64,000 bases of DNA, from NCBI GenBank assembly GCA_016081115.2, contig JABTTQ020002176.1:56962-120961 (forward strand), written 5' to 3'. This document shows positions 32,881-45,186 of the stretch, piece after piece; position 1 is the stretch's first letter, and every line of letters starts with the position of its first letter. A program made the translations under genes and the position numbers. Source of the stretch: Rehmannia glutinosa (Eukaryota > Streptophyta > Magnoliopsida > Lamiales > Orobanchaceae). The notes beneath the pieces are model-generated. The model saw nothing but the letters and a program-made list of their open reading frames with translations, did no database searches and was not told where the DNA came from.

Positions 32881-34330
32881 CACTATCACCCAGGTAAAGC
32901 CAATGTGGTGGTAGATGGCTTGAGTCGGAAGAACACTAGTGAATTGATGAGTATGATCATGGAACAAGAGCAGTTGATCAAGGAATTCACCAACATGAAA
33001 ATGGATGTGGTAGTACCACCAACTAACACCAAAGCTATCATATCTACTATGGTGGCAGAGCCGACTTTGAGAAATCGGATCAAGGAGGCACAAACGAAGG
33101 ATAAGTTTCTATGCAAAATGAGAGAGCAAACTTTAGAAGGAAACATTAGAGGTTTCGCTAAAGCACCAAATGGTACGCTTACTTATGAAGGGAGAGTCTA
33201 TGTGCCAAAAGACGATAATCTAATAAGGGAAATCTTAGAAGAGTCTCATTGTACACCTTACATGGTGCATCCAGGAGGTACAAAGATGTATCGTGACTTG
33301 AGAAATATTTTCTGGTGGAGAAACATGAAGGGGTCTATTGCATCATTCATGGAGAGATGCATGACTTGTCAACAAATCAAAGCAGAACACCAACGATCAT
33401 CGGGGTTGCTGCAACCACTTGAGGTCCAAGAGTGGTAGTGGGATCATGTTATAATGGATTTTGTGACTGGTTTACCGAGGCCGAATAGAGGAAACGAATC
33501 TATATGGGTTATCATTGACAGATTAACGAAGACTGTACATTTCTTGCAGGTTAAGATGACTTTCAGTATGGAACAACTTGCTGAATTGGACATTGAGGAG
33601 ATTGTGAGATTACACGGGGTGCCAGTTTCAATTGTGTCTGACAAAGACACAAGGTTTACTTCAAATTTTTGGAAAGGATTTCCAAGAGCAATGGGGACGA
33701 GATTACAATTCAGTACCAATTTTCATCCCTAAATAGATGGACAGTCTGAAACGACGATACAGACACTGGAGGACATTCTTAGATAATGTATGTTGGATAT
33801 CGGAGGGGTTGGGAACGACACTTGCCACTGATTCAATTTCCTTATAATAACAGTTATTAGTCAACTATTGGAATGGCTCCATACTACGCATAATATGGGA
33901 AACTTAGTCACCAATTCACTGGGATGAAGTTGGAAAGAAGAAATTTTTGGGACCTCACATTGTCAAAAGAATAGTTGAAGCCATAGAGAAGATAAGAGAA
34001 AGGATTAAAGTGGCACAGGATTGACAGAAGTATTATGCTGATCCAAAAAGAAAAGAGTTACAGTTTGTTGTAGGCGAGAAATATTTTCTGAGAGTATCAC
34101 CGACGAAAGGGATTTTCAGATTTGGTAAGAGAGGGAAGCTCAATCTGCGATATGTTGGACCGTACAAAATTCTAGAGCGAGTTGGGAGAGTAGCGTATAG
34201 ACTGGTCTTGCGCCAGTATTGTCAGGAATACATAATTTTTTTTGCATATCCATGTTACGGAGGTACATGCCGGATCCAAACCATGTTGTTGATTACGAGA
34301 CCATAAAATTGGATAAGCATACGAGGAGAA
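32881..34330 (+). pseudogene. Gyp1 integrase, broken
   Basis: The H2C2 zinc finger (H...H in HCTPYMVHPGG, then CMTC) lies in 33240-33380. The catalytic core has VIMDFVTGLPRP, IVSDKDTRF and, after an in-frame stop at about 33730, a GQSETTIQTLED box holding the glutamate. Downstream are degraded integrase C-terminal blocks such as GKLNLRYVGPYKILERVG (about 34140). Multiple stops after 33732 show old decay. Confidence 0.86.
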
Positions 34331-34515
34331 ATCAGTGGCAATAAAAGATGCACAAGTTACAAAATCAAGATGTTGAGTTAATCAAAGTGCAATGGAGTGA
34401 ACATAGCCAAGAAGAGGGTACTTGGGAACTCAATGACGAGATCTTTGCATCACATCCAGAGGTTCAATCTTTGTTAGGTAAGTTTAATTTCGAGGATGAA
34501 ATTATTTTTTTAGGG
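34331..34515 (+). pseudogene. Gyp1 chromodomain-like C-terminus
   Basis: The reading ELIKVQWSEHSQEEGTWE followed by ASHPEVQSL resembles the chromodomain of Del/Tekay-type chromoviruses. In active elements this domain steers integration by reading chromatin marks. The reading ends close to the LTR. Confidence 0.6.
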
Positions 34516-34519
34516 AAAT

Positions 34520-35413
34520 AGTATTTAATACCCCAGTTTGTATTTGGGCCTTTTATAATCCAAGATCAAATTTTCTAGTCCAATGCCCAATTAACCAAGC
34601 CCAAGTTTAAGTCAAGCCTATTTCATATGAACCCATTGCCAATTTAGCCTATTGACAAGTCCTACTCCAAGTAGGATTCCAAGAATATCAAGATATACAC
34701 GATTCTAAATTTCAAATCTATCAAATTCATTATCTCTTATCATCTTATCAGATTTAAAATCCTAACCGATTGATTTATTAGATTTTTGTTCATATTAGGA
34801 CTCTTAACCCTAAACAAGCTTATAAACACAATTTTGCAGTCCAAATATTTTTTTTCTCCACGAGTTCTCTATCCAAGCAAGGTAAACAATTTATTTTTTC
34901 TTATTTTGCTTCACACGTTCTTTCCCCCACCACAACTCAGCAAAACCAGAAAACCCACAATCATGCACGAAAACCGAAACCATTAAAATACACAAACCCA
35001 ACAAGAAACTCACCGAAAAGTTTGAATCCCAAAACACTAATTATGCCTGCCTCTATTTTCACCAGAAAAATCCAAACCGAGAACCCATTGAAAAACCACC
35101 ACGATTCAGCCTTCGTCGGAAAATTCCCGAATCATGCACGAAAACCATTCACCTCGTTGTCGCCCTGGCGTCGCCGGTGTGTCTGTGCGTGTGAGTCGGT
35201 CATGAGAGGAATAGAAAAAAAAAAGAAAAGAGGGGGAAGGAGTAGGATGTACGCGAAACAGAGAAGGGATGGGGAGAAAAAAGTTGAGGGAAAAAGAAAG
35301 AAAATAGAAAGAAAGGGATTTGGGGGATGTTGACGGGAAACCAGAAGAAGTAGAAAAGAAAAAAAGGAGAAAAAAGAAAGAAAGAGGAAAACAAAAGAGA
35401 GTTGAGGAGAGAA

Positions 35414-35492
<79 letters not shown>

Positions 35493-36450
35493 GTGGGGGT
35501 AGCTATGTTGGGGACTTGGAGTTGAACCAAATTGGGAATTTGGTTCCCAACTTGTCTACAAAACAGAATTGGGCACCATTTCAATTTCCAGATTTTTAGC
35601 CTTTGACCCCAACTTGACCTTCAAATTCAATTTAACCCTCAAACTTATTTATATTTCATTAAACCTAAATTACGATTTTTAGATTATTATTATTAATTCT
35701 AAGTTTTAAGATTAGAATATTCGAGGCTTTGATTAGTACTATATTTTTCTATGTTAGGCGACTTATCGAGCGAGGATTAGGCGTGTTTGCATCCAAAAAT
35801 TTTAAGTTCGACTTGTTTTCAAGCAACGTTTTAAGATGGAGTTTGTTTTCTAAACTTTTTATTACCCTTGTTAAATGCTTAGTTATTTTGTATGATGTGT
35901 AGTATGGTTCTTTAGACACCCATGTGCCAGGGGACTCAAGAGGTCGGGTTTGGTGTATCCTCGGTGGAACCCCTACAAAGTGCGATCTATGTCTATGTCT
36001 ATGGTTTTTCAAAGCATTTATGGTATGTTCAATTGGATTGTATTTGCATGTTAATGTGAAATTTCTGTGTATTTATCTTGGACAATTTTTACTCCACTAA
36101 GCTATGTCGCTCACTCATATATAAACCAACCTTTCAAGTGAAGGTGATGACGCTGGCTAAAGGCGGTGGATATGAAAAGGTGTATGGATTTTATGAGTTT
36201 TTAATTTTAAAAAACAAAATTATGTTGAACTATTTGATCTTTTTTCAAGTTGTTTAAGTCATTAGTTTTTATTTCAAGATCATCCGTAATTGATAGGATT
36301 AGATGATGAATAATTGTTATCCATGAGATACGTTGTTTCCGCTACAATTGGATTAGTTTATTTTATTTTTAAATTATTCGTGTTCTTTTTCATTGTTAAA
36401 GATTGGGTGCATGCTTGTTTATTTTATAATGGAAATTCTTGGGCATTACA
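34520..36450 (+). repeat. Gyp1 3' LTR (about 1.9 kb), start approximate
   Basis: It follows a purine run and opens near TATTTAATACCCC, a decayed form of the TGTAATACCCC start common in this lineage. It ends GGGCATTACA at 36450, where CopB4 coding resumes. It contains a purine-rich tract and a GA microsatellite. The 35132-35584 open stretches are artefacts of that tract. Confidence 0.68.
35407..35489 (+). repeat. GA dinucleotide microsatellite
   Basis: About 80 bases of nearly uninterrupted GA, preceded from about 35213 by a purine-rich stretch of nearly 200 bases. It lies inside the Gyp1 LTR. Confidence 0.95.
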
Positions 36451-37101
36451 TGAAGGTATAGATTTTGATGAAACATTTGTACATGTTGCCAGATTGGAAG
36501 AAATAAGGATATTTCTTGCTTATGCTGCACACAAGAACTTCACAGTCTATCAAATGGATGTGAAGAGTGCGTTTTTGAATTGACTTTTAGAAGAAAAAGT
36601 CTATGTGGAACAACCTCTAGGTTTTGAGCAGAAAACTATTGGAGATAAAGTCTACGAGCTCAAGAAAGCATTATATCGTTTGAAACAAGCACCAAGAGTA
36701 TGTTATGATACATTGTCTCGATTCCTAATAGACAATGGATTCACCAACGAAAAAGTTGACATAATACTCTTCATAATTCAAGATGGAGAAAGTATTTTGC
36801 TTATTCAAATATATATGGATGACATCATCTTCGGATCTACAAATAAAGGGTTGTGTGACAAATTCTCAAACTTTATGCAAGGAAAGTTTGAGTGAGTATG
36901 ATGGGAGAGCTGACTTTCTTCCTTGGTCTTCAAGTCAAGAAAATGAATGATGGGACTTTCATAAGTCAAACCAAGCATACCAGGAATTTAATGAAGAAAT
37001 TTGGTATGGAAGAAAACCATATTTGAATATTCCTATGAATATTTATATCAAGATGGATATGGATGCAGAAGGCAAGCCAGCGGATCAGACAAGATATAGA
37101 G
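36451..37101 (+). pseudogene. CopB4 reverse transcriptase fragment
   Basis: Sequence resumes in the conserved EGIDFDETF block, then QMDVKSAFLN with a stop in place of the following glycine, then LKKALYRLKQAPR, and the active site as YMDD in IYMDDIIFGS. Further stops follow. It ends at a DQTRYR-equivalent position at 37101, where the CopB3 LTR starts, and continues at 57753. Its 5' part lies beyond Gyp1. Confidence 0.88.
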
Positions 37102-38409
37102 TGTAGGTCCCAACGGTGATGAGTAAGGTTTAGTAGAGGGTTGAATAAACCGTACCAATTTTTCGATTTAGTCCTTTTAAATTATTTTTAGAGTTTTACG
37201 CAAATCAACTTAATCCTTGAGGAACAGCTAGGTTGACTTACTCAGCAGAGTTATCCACTCAACAAAATCGACTGAGCTATTGATAGTATAACTTGGCAGC
37301 TTTCAGCTAACACTTAGAATAACAATTGATTTGGTTTTTGTTCAGCGGAAGACTTTTCACCCTTATGATTTTAAACTTGTTTTGCAACACTTGTTTTAGC
37401 AATTGTTATTATCAGTCGAGTTCAACAATTATAACTTAACAGCGGATATAAAATGAGTGCAAGAATTAAATGTGTTGTAAGTAAATAAGACACAAGCAAT
37501 TTTTATAGTGGTTCGAGGAATGGGTAATTCCTTTAATCCACTCTTCTCCAACTCCTGGATGAATCCACTAAGTAACAAAATCTTGGTTACAAAGCGGTCA
37601 ACAGTCGGAGTTAGCTTTGATCACACAACCAGCTGCTCTTGGTACTCAGCTTTTTCACAACACAGATGTCTTGCTACTTCAGCTCCTTCAAACTCTTGGA
37701 TTTGATCACAGAGCCCTCCAACGAGTCTAAAGCCTCTGCTTCAAACTTGAACCTTACTACTTCTCCTTCAACCTTGGAGAGTAGACCCCTTTGTTCTTTA
37801 AACATAATTTCCTCTTCAACTGGTGAAGTAATCTTTCCTTTACTATATTTGTTGGATTGAGTTCCTTTGAATCTTGGCTTGAGGATATCTTTGAAAGATT
37901 GAGATAATTTGCAGGTTATTGCTTGATTTCTTGTATGCTTGTAATAAACTCGGTTTTCTTCTCTCACTTGCTTCCTCAGCTTTTTATAGTGTAGATTTGA
38001 AATTATGTATGTTGAAGAGATAGACACTCATTTCAAATCATACTCATAGGTTGTTGGCATGTCTTGTCTTGCAGCATTAATGTGGATCGTACCATGAATT
38101 CAATGCTCTACAGCTTTTCCTTCATCTCTGCAGGTTTTCAGGTACATCTCATTGGTTTCTTGCTTTTTGCACTCTTTCAGCAAAACAACTTTATTGCTGG
38201 AAACCTGACACATGCCTATATTTAGCAAAGCATTGACTTGTGTTGACAACGGATCTCTTTCAGCTTTCTTCAAGTCTTGTCTACTGCATACCACTTTGAC
38301 ATTTGATTTCAATAATTTTGGAATGACTCAGCTGTCAGACAATTGACTGAGACAGCTTTCCTATCACTTGACTGAACCTTCACTTGGCTTCACATGGCTG
38401 ACACACAAC
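37102..38409 (-). repeat. CopB3 3' LTR, outer piece
   Basis: It begins TGTAGGTCCCAACGG and matches 56257 onward. It is broken at ...GACACACAAC by CopA3 and continues at 45187. A TATA box lies at 37980-37991 on the minus strand. Confidence 0.91.
38405..38409. repeat. Target-site duplication of CopA3, left copy (ACAAC)
   Basis: It pairs with ACAGC at 45187-45191, with one mismatch. Confidence 0.75.
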
Positions 38410-39752
38410 TGTTTGATAAATGGTTTTATCATGATTTTGATGATTTTGTTTTTATACCAAAACAATGTTTTTAATTGTTGTCCAAATACTCCTAAATGAT
38501 TTAAATTATTTTTACTAATTTTTTGGAGTATTTCTTCAAGTTTATTTTCGATAAAATATTGGACAACACTTTTATCTCGTGTTCAACCGGCCAACCCGTG
38601 TCTGAAAGATCAGTTTTAAAACAGAAATGAGACGTTTTGAAAAACCCTGGAGGTCGATCGGTCGCACAAAGGGCGTAGGTGCTCAAGAGATTACGAACGT
38701 TCTCGCTTCTCAAAACTTGAGCAGGGTGACCGGTCCCTATGGGGGGCGACCGGTCGGACCCATGGTCGACCGGTCGGACCCCCTGGACCGGTCGAGCTAT
38801 GTATTTTTGTTGTATTTTTTCTTTCTCTGTATTAGTGCGCGACCGGTCGCCCTATGGTTTGACAGCAAAATTCTAACCGTTGTGCAACATACAACTTTTC
38901 CCTAATTTGTGGGATTGATTTCTCACAGCTATAATCTTGATTTTAATTGCAATTTTTTTGTAGAAATCAGTTCCCAAGAGGAGCCTATCAATGATCAATC
39001 ATCTCCTATAAATAGAGGAAGATTTGAAGCAACACAATGAGAGAGAATACTACAACACAACAAGATACATTCAAGCAAACACATTTGTTCTTCATTGTTA
39101 TTATTCTTGTTGTAATTTGCCTAGCTTATCACTTTCACATCTTGAGGTCTAGGCTTTATTTTTTTATTAGACTTGCACTCAAATTTGTATTATTCATTAT
39201 CGAGTTGTAATCTTGAATTTGGGTTATCATTCAACACAAGATATCCTTGTGAGTGTTCTTGTGGTAAGAACACACTTGGATGATCTAGGTGATAGGTGCG
39301 AAGATTGTGGTGATCTTCTTATTGAAGAGTGTGGTGCTCTTCGAGGTATTGAAGAATTTGGTATTCTTCAAGTCGGAAGATTGTGGTGATCTTCACAAGG
39401 TGTCGTTGAAGGAAGATTGTGGTAATCTTCAAGGGAGATTGTGGTCATCTCCAAAGTGGTGTTGAAGAAGAGTGTGGTGCTCTTCAAAGTGATGTTGTAA
39501 GATGATGTTGTATTAATTTTGATAATTAATAAAATCTTTTTTTCTTTTTGAAATCCATCCTGGAGATACTGGGGTGGTAGAGGATTAGGCCCTAGGTGGG
39601 TTGAACCTCTATAAATCGACACGTGTTGTTTACTTCCCGCACCTTTATTCTTGTCTCGGCTTGTTTTATTCGAAAAAGAGGGCATAATCGAGAAAATGGA
39701 GATAATCTATTCACCCTCCCCCTCTAGATTATCGTAGCCACTTGGACTTACA
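38410..39752 (+). repeat. CopA3 5' LTR (1343 bp)
   Basis: It runs TGTTTGATAAATGG...CCACTTGGACTTACA. The TATA box CTATAAATAG is at 39006-39015. Palindromes lie upstream of it at 38747-38756, 38767-38776, 38785-38793 and 38839-38850 (the last GCGACCGGTCGC). Confidence 0.92.
39006..39015 (+). promoter_or_regulatory. TATA box of CopA3 5' LTR
   Basis: CTATAAATAG, in the same setting as in the other family A LTRs. Confidence 0.8.
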
Positions 39753-39754
39753 AG

Positions 39755-39767
39755 TGGTATCAAAGCC
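39755..39767 (+). promoter_or_regulatory. CopA3 primer binding site (tRNA-iMet type)
   Basis: TGGTATCAAAGCC begins two bases after the LTR, with one substitution relative to TGGTATCAGAGCC. Confidence 0.9.
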
Positions 39768-39822
39768 AAACTCTTTGGCAAGCTCGTTCCACATCGCGAG
39801 TAAAGAGGAACGATCATCGGCT

Positions 39823-40131
39823 ATGAATGAAGTCTACCTTACCAGCGCCTCCACCACCAAGCCACCACTAGTTGATTCCAAAAATTATACATTTTGTAAA
39901 GAAAGAATGAAATGCTATCTACAAGGTTGCGGGTTCGATATTAATGGAGAATCCATTCCGATGAAAAACACACCTCACACCTCCAAAGCCTTCAAGGAGC
40001 TCAATGATGAAGAGAAGAAAATCATCTCCTTAAATGGTAAAGCTCTTAATATTTTGTATTGTTCACTTACCATTTTGGAATATGATCATATTGTAGGAAT
40101 TCAATCGGCACATGAAGTATGGAGAAAATAA
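39823..40131 (+). pseudogene. CopA3 gag N-terminus, truncated
   Basis: It starts MNEVYLTSASTTKPPLVDS, aligned with CopA1 MATNDAYLTTGAS, and keeps CYLQGCGFDI and SLNGKALNILYCSLT. It stops after SAHEVWRK. The middle of Gag and the first zinc knuckle are missing, and sequence resumes near 40182. Confidence 0.86.
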
Positions 40132-40181
40132 AAAGAAGTATATGCAAATGAAAGAGTCACACAAAAGCATCTACTTCTCAA

Positions 40182-41101
40182 ATGGGTACAACTTCAAACC
40201 CAACAACATGGGATGAGCTTCCTACAACTTCCGACGACGATGAATACGAACGTTGTCTTATGGGCTTCGAAGAAAACGAGGTAAGTTCTAAACCTTCTAC
40301 TTCCTATGATAATGAATTACAAACTAATTTTGATGAGCTTCAAAATGAATTCCAAAGCTTACTTGTTAAATACAAAAATTTGAAAAAGGAATTCAATGTC
40401 TTGAAAAATGATAAGGATAGTTTATTTACTTCCTATGAATCACTTTCATGTGCTCACACCACCACACTTGATAAGGTTAGAAACGTTGAAAAAGAAAATA
40501 GTACTCTTGTTGAGGATATTAATTGCATGAAAAAGGATTTATCAAAATTCAACTTGAGTACCGAAAAATGACCAAAATTGTTGATATTCATAGTTGTGAT
40601 AATTCGAAACTAGAACTTGATCATAAGCCTAATGTTGTAAATCATATGAAAAAGAATCAAGTCTCTATGCATATTAGTCATTATGCTCCTAGAATTATTT
40701 ATTGTTTTTATTGTGGTAAAAAGGGTCATACGGTTAATACTTGTCTGGCTAGAAATAGCTCTAATTATTTTTGGAGACCCAAAAGTCTCAAAGCTAATCC
40801 TAAAGGACCCAAACACTTGAGGGTACCACAAAACAATGTCGTCGTATTAGATACCCGACGGAATAATAATCAAGGAAAATTTATGCCGCCAAGAAGACAT
40901 CAAATGACCGTCTCATTTAATCAAAGGAGAAGACATCACCACAATGAATTTCCAAGAGAAAGACGTTATCAACAATGGGAAGGACATAATCATTGGAAAT
41001 GGAGCAATTGGAGAAGTTATCATCTACAAGATGATTTTCAAAGAGGAAGATACCATCAACAATGGGAAAGACACAACCCATGGAAATGGCGTAATTGGTA
41101 A
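40182..41101 (+). pseudogene. CopA3 gag C-terminus: coiled coil, second zinc knuckle and protease-region remnant
   Basis: An open stretch (40182-40571) has TTWDELPTTSDDDEYERCLMG followed by a long L/E/K/N coiled coil like that of CopA1. After a shift, CFYCGKKGHTVNTC (about 40700-40745) is an intact C-x2-C-x4-H-x4-C knuckle, then WRPKSLKANPKGP. From about 40930 a segment related to the post-protease block (NNGKD...GNGAIG) appears twice, about 100 bases apart. The active-site DSG is not found. Confidence 0.82.
40278..40286 (+). other. Consensus 5' splice-site sequence in CopA3 gag
   Basis: GAG|GTAAGT occurs exactly where CopA1 has GAG|GTACGC and where CopA2 has the block removed. A possible acceptor, TCGTATTAG, ends at about 40849 at the position matching the CopA1 acceptor. 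Confidence 0.5.
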
Positions 41102-41997
41102 ACCGTATCTCCCTATTTTAATATGCATTTTTTTTGTTAGTATGCATGTTTTTATTTGTGCCTTAATTGTAAAATGAGTTTTCAACTATTTATTTTTAAA
41201 ATTAAAGTCTTCAATATATATTTGTGTTTTTAAAATATTTTGAAAAGGAGACCTTACATGATGTTTTTAAAACCCTTGTGCATTTATTAAGGCTAATGTG
41301 CTTTATTATCTCTTATGGATTTATATAGCATAAGCATATTTGTGACATCTCCTTTTGCTTAGCCTACACTTGTACCATTATGCTTTTGTGCAAGATTTGT
41401 TTTAAGAATTGTGTAAGATTTATATATCTTCATCAATAGTTATCCACTCATTATTTGACAAGAGAGACATAAACTATCAAGGTACGCTCACCATTGTTAT
41501 TCATCTCTTAGACTCGATATATTTTTGCCATATGCCTATGTGTTTGCTCTTCAAGATATTTCAAAGTATTTCATACCAGTGCCATTAAGAGAATTTTTTG
41601 ATTTTTAAAAAAAGGCACTATTCGATAAAGCTTGTTTTATCCGAGACTTGTAAAGGACCATATTTTGTTTTGATAAAACATTTGATTTTCATCCTTCTCT
41701 CAAAATTGTGCATTTGATTGCTCATATTTATTCTTGTCAAAACTCTTGTTCAAATACTTCTTTTAAATGAGGTCTCGACTATATGCTCTCGGGTTTTCAT
41801 ATGTCAAAAGAGACCTTATATAGCTTTCTATAAGCTTATTTGAACTTACATGTTTTATGAAACTCTTGATGATTTGTTTTAAAGCATAGTATGTGTTGCT
41901 TATTATAGTGTCTCTATTACTCGATATTACTATGCTCTTGTGCAATATATCTTCTTAAGATTTTGTAGAAATATTTAGTATTTTGGAACAAGCTTAA
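41102..41997 (+). other. CopA3 unassigned 0.9 kb region replacing protease-integrase
   Basis: AT-rich sequence with no frame longer than about 60 codons and no block I recognise from CopA1 or CopA2. It lies where protease and integrase should be. It could be a foreign insertion or an ancient, unreadable remnant. Confidence 0.6.
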
Positions 41998-43040
41998 TGA
42001 CCAAGGCGAGGTTAGTAGCTCAAACATATTGTCAAGAAGAAGGTATTGATTTTGATGATACATTTGCACCCGTAGCACATTTAGAAGCAATTCGCATTCT
42101 ACTTGCCTATTCTTGTTTTAAGAAAATTTCAAGCTTTACCAAATGGATGTTAAATCCACCTTTCTAAATGGTTTTATTCAAGAAGAAGTCTATGTAAAAC
42201 AACCGGGGTTTTAAAAAAAATTCTAGGCCAAATGATTTTTATAAAAGGCCTTGCATGTTTAAAACAAGCATCCCGTGTTTGATATGATAGACTTAGCTAT
42301 TTTTTGCAAAATGGTTTTACAAAAGGTAAAGTTGATCTAATCTCCTCATATTTGAAAAAAAAAGGGCAAGATTGCTTATTAGTGCAAATTTAAGTTGATT
42401 TGATGCTACTAATGAATCTTTGTGCAAGATATTTTTCTAAGATGATGCAAGGTGAACTTGAGATAAGCATGATGGGGGAGCTCAATTTCTTCCTTGAACT
42501 TCAAGATAAACAATGCCAAAAAAAAGTGGTTATATTTCACAATCAAGTATACAAAAGTACCTTTGAAGAAGTTAGGCATTGAAGAATGAAGAACAATCTC
42601 TATTCCTATGGCAACAATATCAAGATGGACAAAAGTTGAGAAAGGAATATTGGTTAACAAACAAATTCGAGGTATGTTTATCTACGATTATTACTCCCAT
42701 ATACTCGACATTTTTTATACCTTATGTCTATATGCTCGAATTAAAAACAATCCCAACGAATCTCATTAAAGTGTCGTTAAAAGAAATTTTCAAATACTTG
42801 AAAGTCACTTCTTCTTATGGCTTGTATATCCAAAATTTTAAAACGTTCATATTTTTTGGGATAACAAGTCCAGGTGATAATAATTTTTTATGATTTGTCA
42901 TAATCGAACTAAACATATTGAGATTCAATATTCTTTTAAGGGATTGCGTTTCTTAAATAAAAATTTGAGACGTGTTTAATTTTGTCTCAAAGATAACTCG
43001 CGGACATTTGTTTTCAACCGTTTACTGCCAGTCTTTTACC
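41998..43040 (+). pseudogene. CopA3 reverse transcriptase-RNase H remnant
   Basis: Readable pieces include KARLVAQ, YCQEEGIDFDDTFAPVA, LEAIRILLAYSCFK, EEVYVKQPG, MMQGELEISMMGELNFFL and NRTKHIEI. Stops and shifts occur every few dozen codons. The YVDD box is not readable (the region reads QI*VDLM). Part of RNase H is deleted between about 42880 and 42903. Confidence 0.8.
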
Positions 43041-43872
43041 TCATTTCGAGTTTGATTATGACATAATGTATATTAAATGAGGTATACGTTTGCATTTTGC
43101 ACGTTTTTAAAACTTAGGGGCGAAAAATCGGATTTTTGGATCAAATTTTGGATTTTGATTATGACATAATGTATATTAAATGGATCATGTTTTGCAAATC
43201 AAATGAGTTTTTATGAGCTTTTATTTCAATTTTTCGACTTTTCCCTCCTAATTGGTTTATAACTTCAATGTTCAAATAGCTCGATAAATCGGTTAAATAA
43301 ACTTTGATTTTTGATGATCAAATTTTGGTGATTTTTGTTTATTAGAAAAGCTAAAAGAAGCTCGAAGCTATAAGTTGGATCATAAAAGCCAAAAGTTTGG
43401 ATCATACTTAGTTCATTTGATGTATTATGGACTCATACACATGTCTAATGATGTTTTGTTGACAGGGGGAGCTTATAAGCTCTTGATACTTAAGCTATAA
43501 GTTGTGACTATTAAAAGCCAAAAGTTGTGGATCATACTTAGTCCATTTGATGTATTATGGACTCATACACATGTCTAATGATGTTTTGTTGATAGGGGGA
43601 GCTTATAAGCTCTTGATACTTAAGCTCAATATGTAAAAGCTGAGCTTTTAGGTTTTGGTTGATTGCTTCTATATTACTCTTGTTGTGCATGTTGATAGGG
43701 GGAGCTTTTGCAAAAATATTTTTTAAAATCTATGCTCCCATCCTTGTGATTATATTGCGTGGAATGTTGTCGCTCACAACGGATAGTTTATTTTTAACCG
43801 GTAAAATTGTTTTATTTTCAAAATCGACCTCGTTAAATTGTTTTGGATTGTAATCATCAAAAAGGGGGAGAT
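43041..43872 (+). promoter_or_regulatory. CopA3 3' untranslated region with four polypurine tracts
   Basis: AGGGGGAG occurs at 43464-43471, 43594-43601, 43698-43705 and 43863-43870, the last next to the LTR. The first two lie in a tandem duplication of about 130 bases (about 43385-43497 and 43516-43627). A 26-base block ending in TATATTAAATG also occurs twice (43056-43081 and 43158-43183). Confidence 0.82.
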
Positions 43873-45186
43873 AGTTTGATAAATGGTTTTATCATGATTT
43901 TGATGATTTTGTTTTTATACCAAAACAATGTTTTTAAATGTTTTCCAAATACTCCTAAATGATTTAAATTGTTTTTACTAATTTTCCGGAGTATTTCTTC
44001 AAGTTTATTTTTGATAAAATATTGGACAACACTTTTGTCTCGTGTTCAACCGGGCAACCCGTGTCTGAAAAGATCAGTTTTGAAATAGAAAGGAGACGTT
44101 TTGAAAAACCCTGGAGGTCGACCGGTCGCGAAAGGGCGACCGGTGCTCAAGAGATTACGTAATGTTCTGCTTTCTCAAAATTGAGTCGTGGTGACCGGGT
44201 CCCTATGGGGGCACGGTCGGACCCATGGTCGACGGTCAGTCGGACCCTCGACCTGGGCCGAGCCGTGTATTTTTGCTGTGTTCTTTCTTTCTCAGTATTA
44301 GTGCGCGGCCGTCGCCTCTATGGTTTGACAAAGAAAATTCTAACCGTTGCAAAGACAGCCTTTTTCCTAATTTGTGGGATTGATTTCTAACACTATAATC
44401 TTGATTTTAATTGCAATTTTTTGTAGAAATCGCCCAAGAGGAGCCTATCAATGATCAATCATATCCTATAAATAGAGGAAGATTTGAAGCAATACAATGA
44501 GAGAGAATACTACAACACAACAAGATACATTCAAGCAAACACATTTGTTCTTCATTGTTATTATTCTTGTTGTAATTTGCCTAGCTTATCACTTTCACAT
44601 CTTGGGGTCTAGGCTTTATTTATTGATTACACTTGCACTCAAATTTGTATTATTCATTATTGAGTTGTAATCTTGAATTTTGGGTTATCATTCAACACAA
44701 GATATCCTTGTGAGTGTTCTTGTGGTAAGAACACACTTGGATGATCTAGGTGATAGGTGCAAGAAGATTGTGGTGCTCTTCGAGGTGTTGAAGAATTTGG
44801 TATTCTTCAAGTCGGAAGATTGTGGTGATCTTCACAAGGTGCCGTTGAAGGAGGATTGTTGTAATCTTCAAGGGAGATTGTGGTAATCTCCAAAGTAGTG
44901 TTGAAGAAGACTGTGGTGCTCTTCAAAGTGATGTTGTAAGGTGTTGTTGTATTAATTTTGGTAATTAATAAAATCTTTTTTTCTTTTTGAAATCCATCTC
45001 GGAGATACTGGGGTGGTAGAGGATTAGGCCCTAGGTGGGTTGAACCTCTATAAATCGACGTGTGTTGTTTACTTCCCGCACCTTTATTCTTGTCTTGGCT
45101 TGTTTGATTCGAAAAAGAGGGCATAATCGAGAAAATGGAGATAATCTATTCACCCCTCTAGATTATCGTAGCCACTTGGATTTACA
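43873..45186 (+). repeat. CopA3 3' LTR (1314 bp)
   Basis: It matches 38410-39752. The first base of TGTTTG is mutated to A (43873). It ends GGATTTACA. The palindromes here are more decayed than in the 5' LTR, often with a missing C. The TATA box is at 44466-44475. Confidence 0.91.

Larger units (their letters stand above)
31125..36450 (+). mobile_element. Gyp1, Ty3/gypsy (chromovirus, Del/Tekay-like) retrotransposon, 5' part cut off by CopB1
   Basis: The order after the missing 5' part is pre-RT linker, reverse transcriptase, RNase H, integrase with H2C2 finger, and a chromodomain-like tail, then an LTR. Integrase after RNase H defines Ty3/gypsy. It ends with ...GGGCATTACA, directly joined to CopB4 pol at 36451. 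Confidence 0.87.
38410..45186 (+). mobile_element. CopA3, Ty1/copia (Sirevirus-type) retrotransposon, heavily decayed
   Basis: This is family A in the opposite orientation to CopA1 and CopA2. Both LTRs, the primer binding site, four polypurine tracts, gag remnants with coiled coil and second knuckle, and a decayed reverse transcriptase are visible. Most of protease and integrase is absent. It is inserted into the CopB3 3' LTR. Confidence 0.91.

Noticed and set aside
35132..35584. Long serine/leucine and arginine/glutamate open stretches
   Set aside because: They are translations of the GA microsatellite and purine tract in the Gyp1 LTR.
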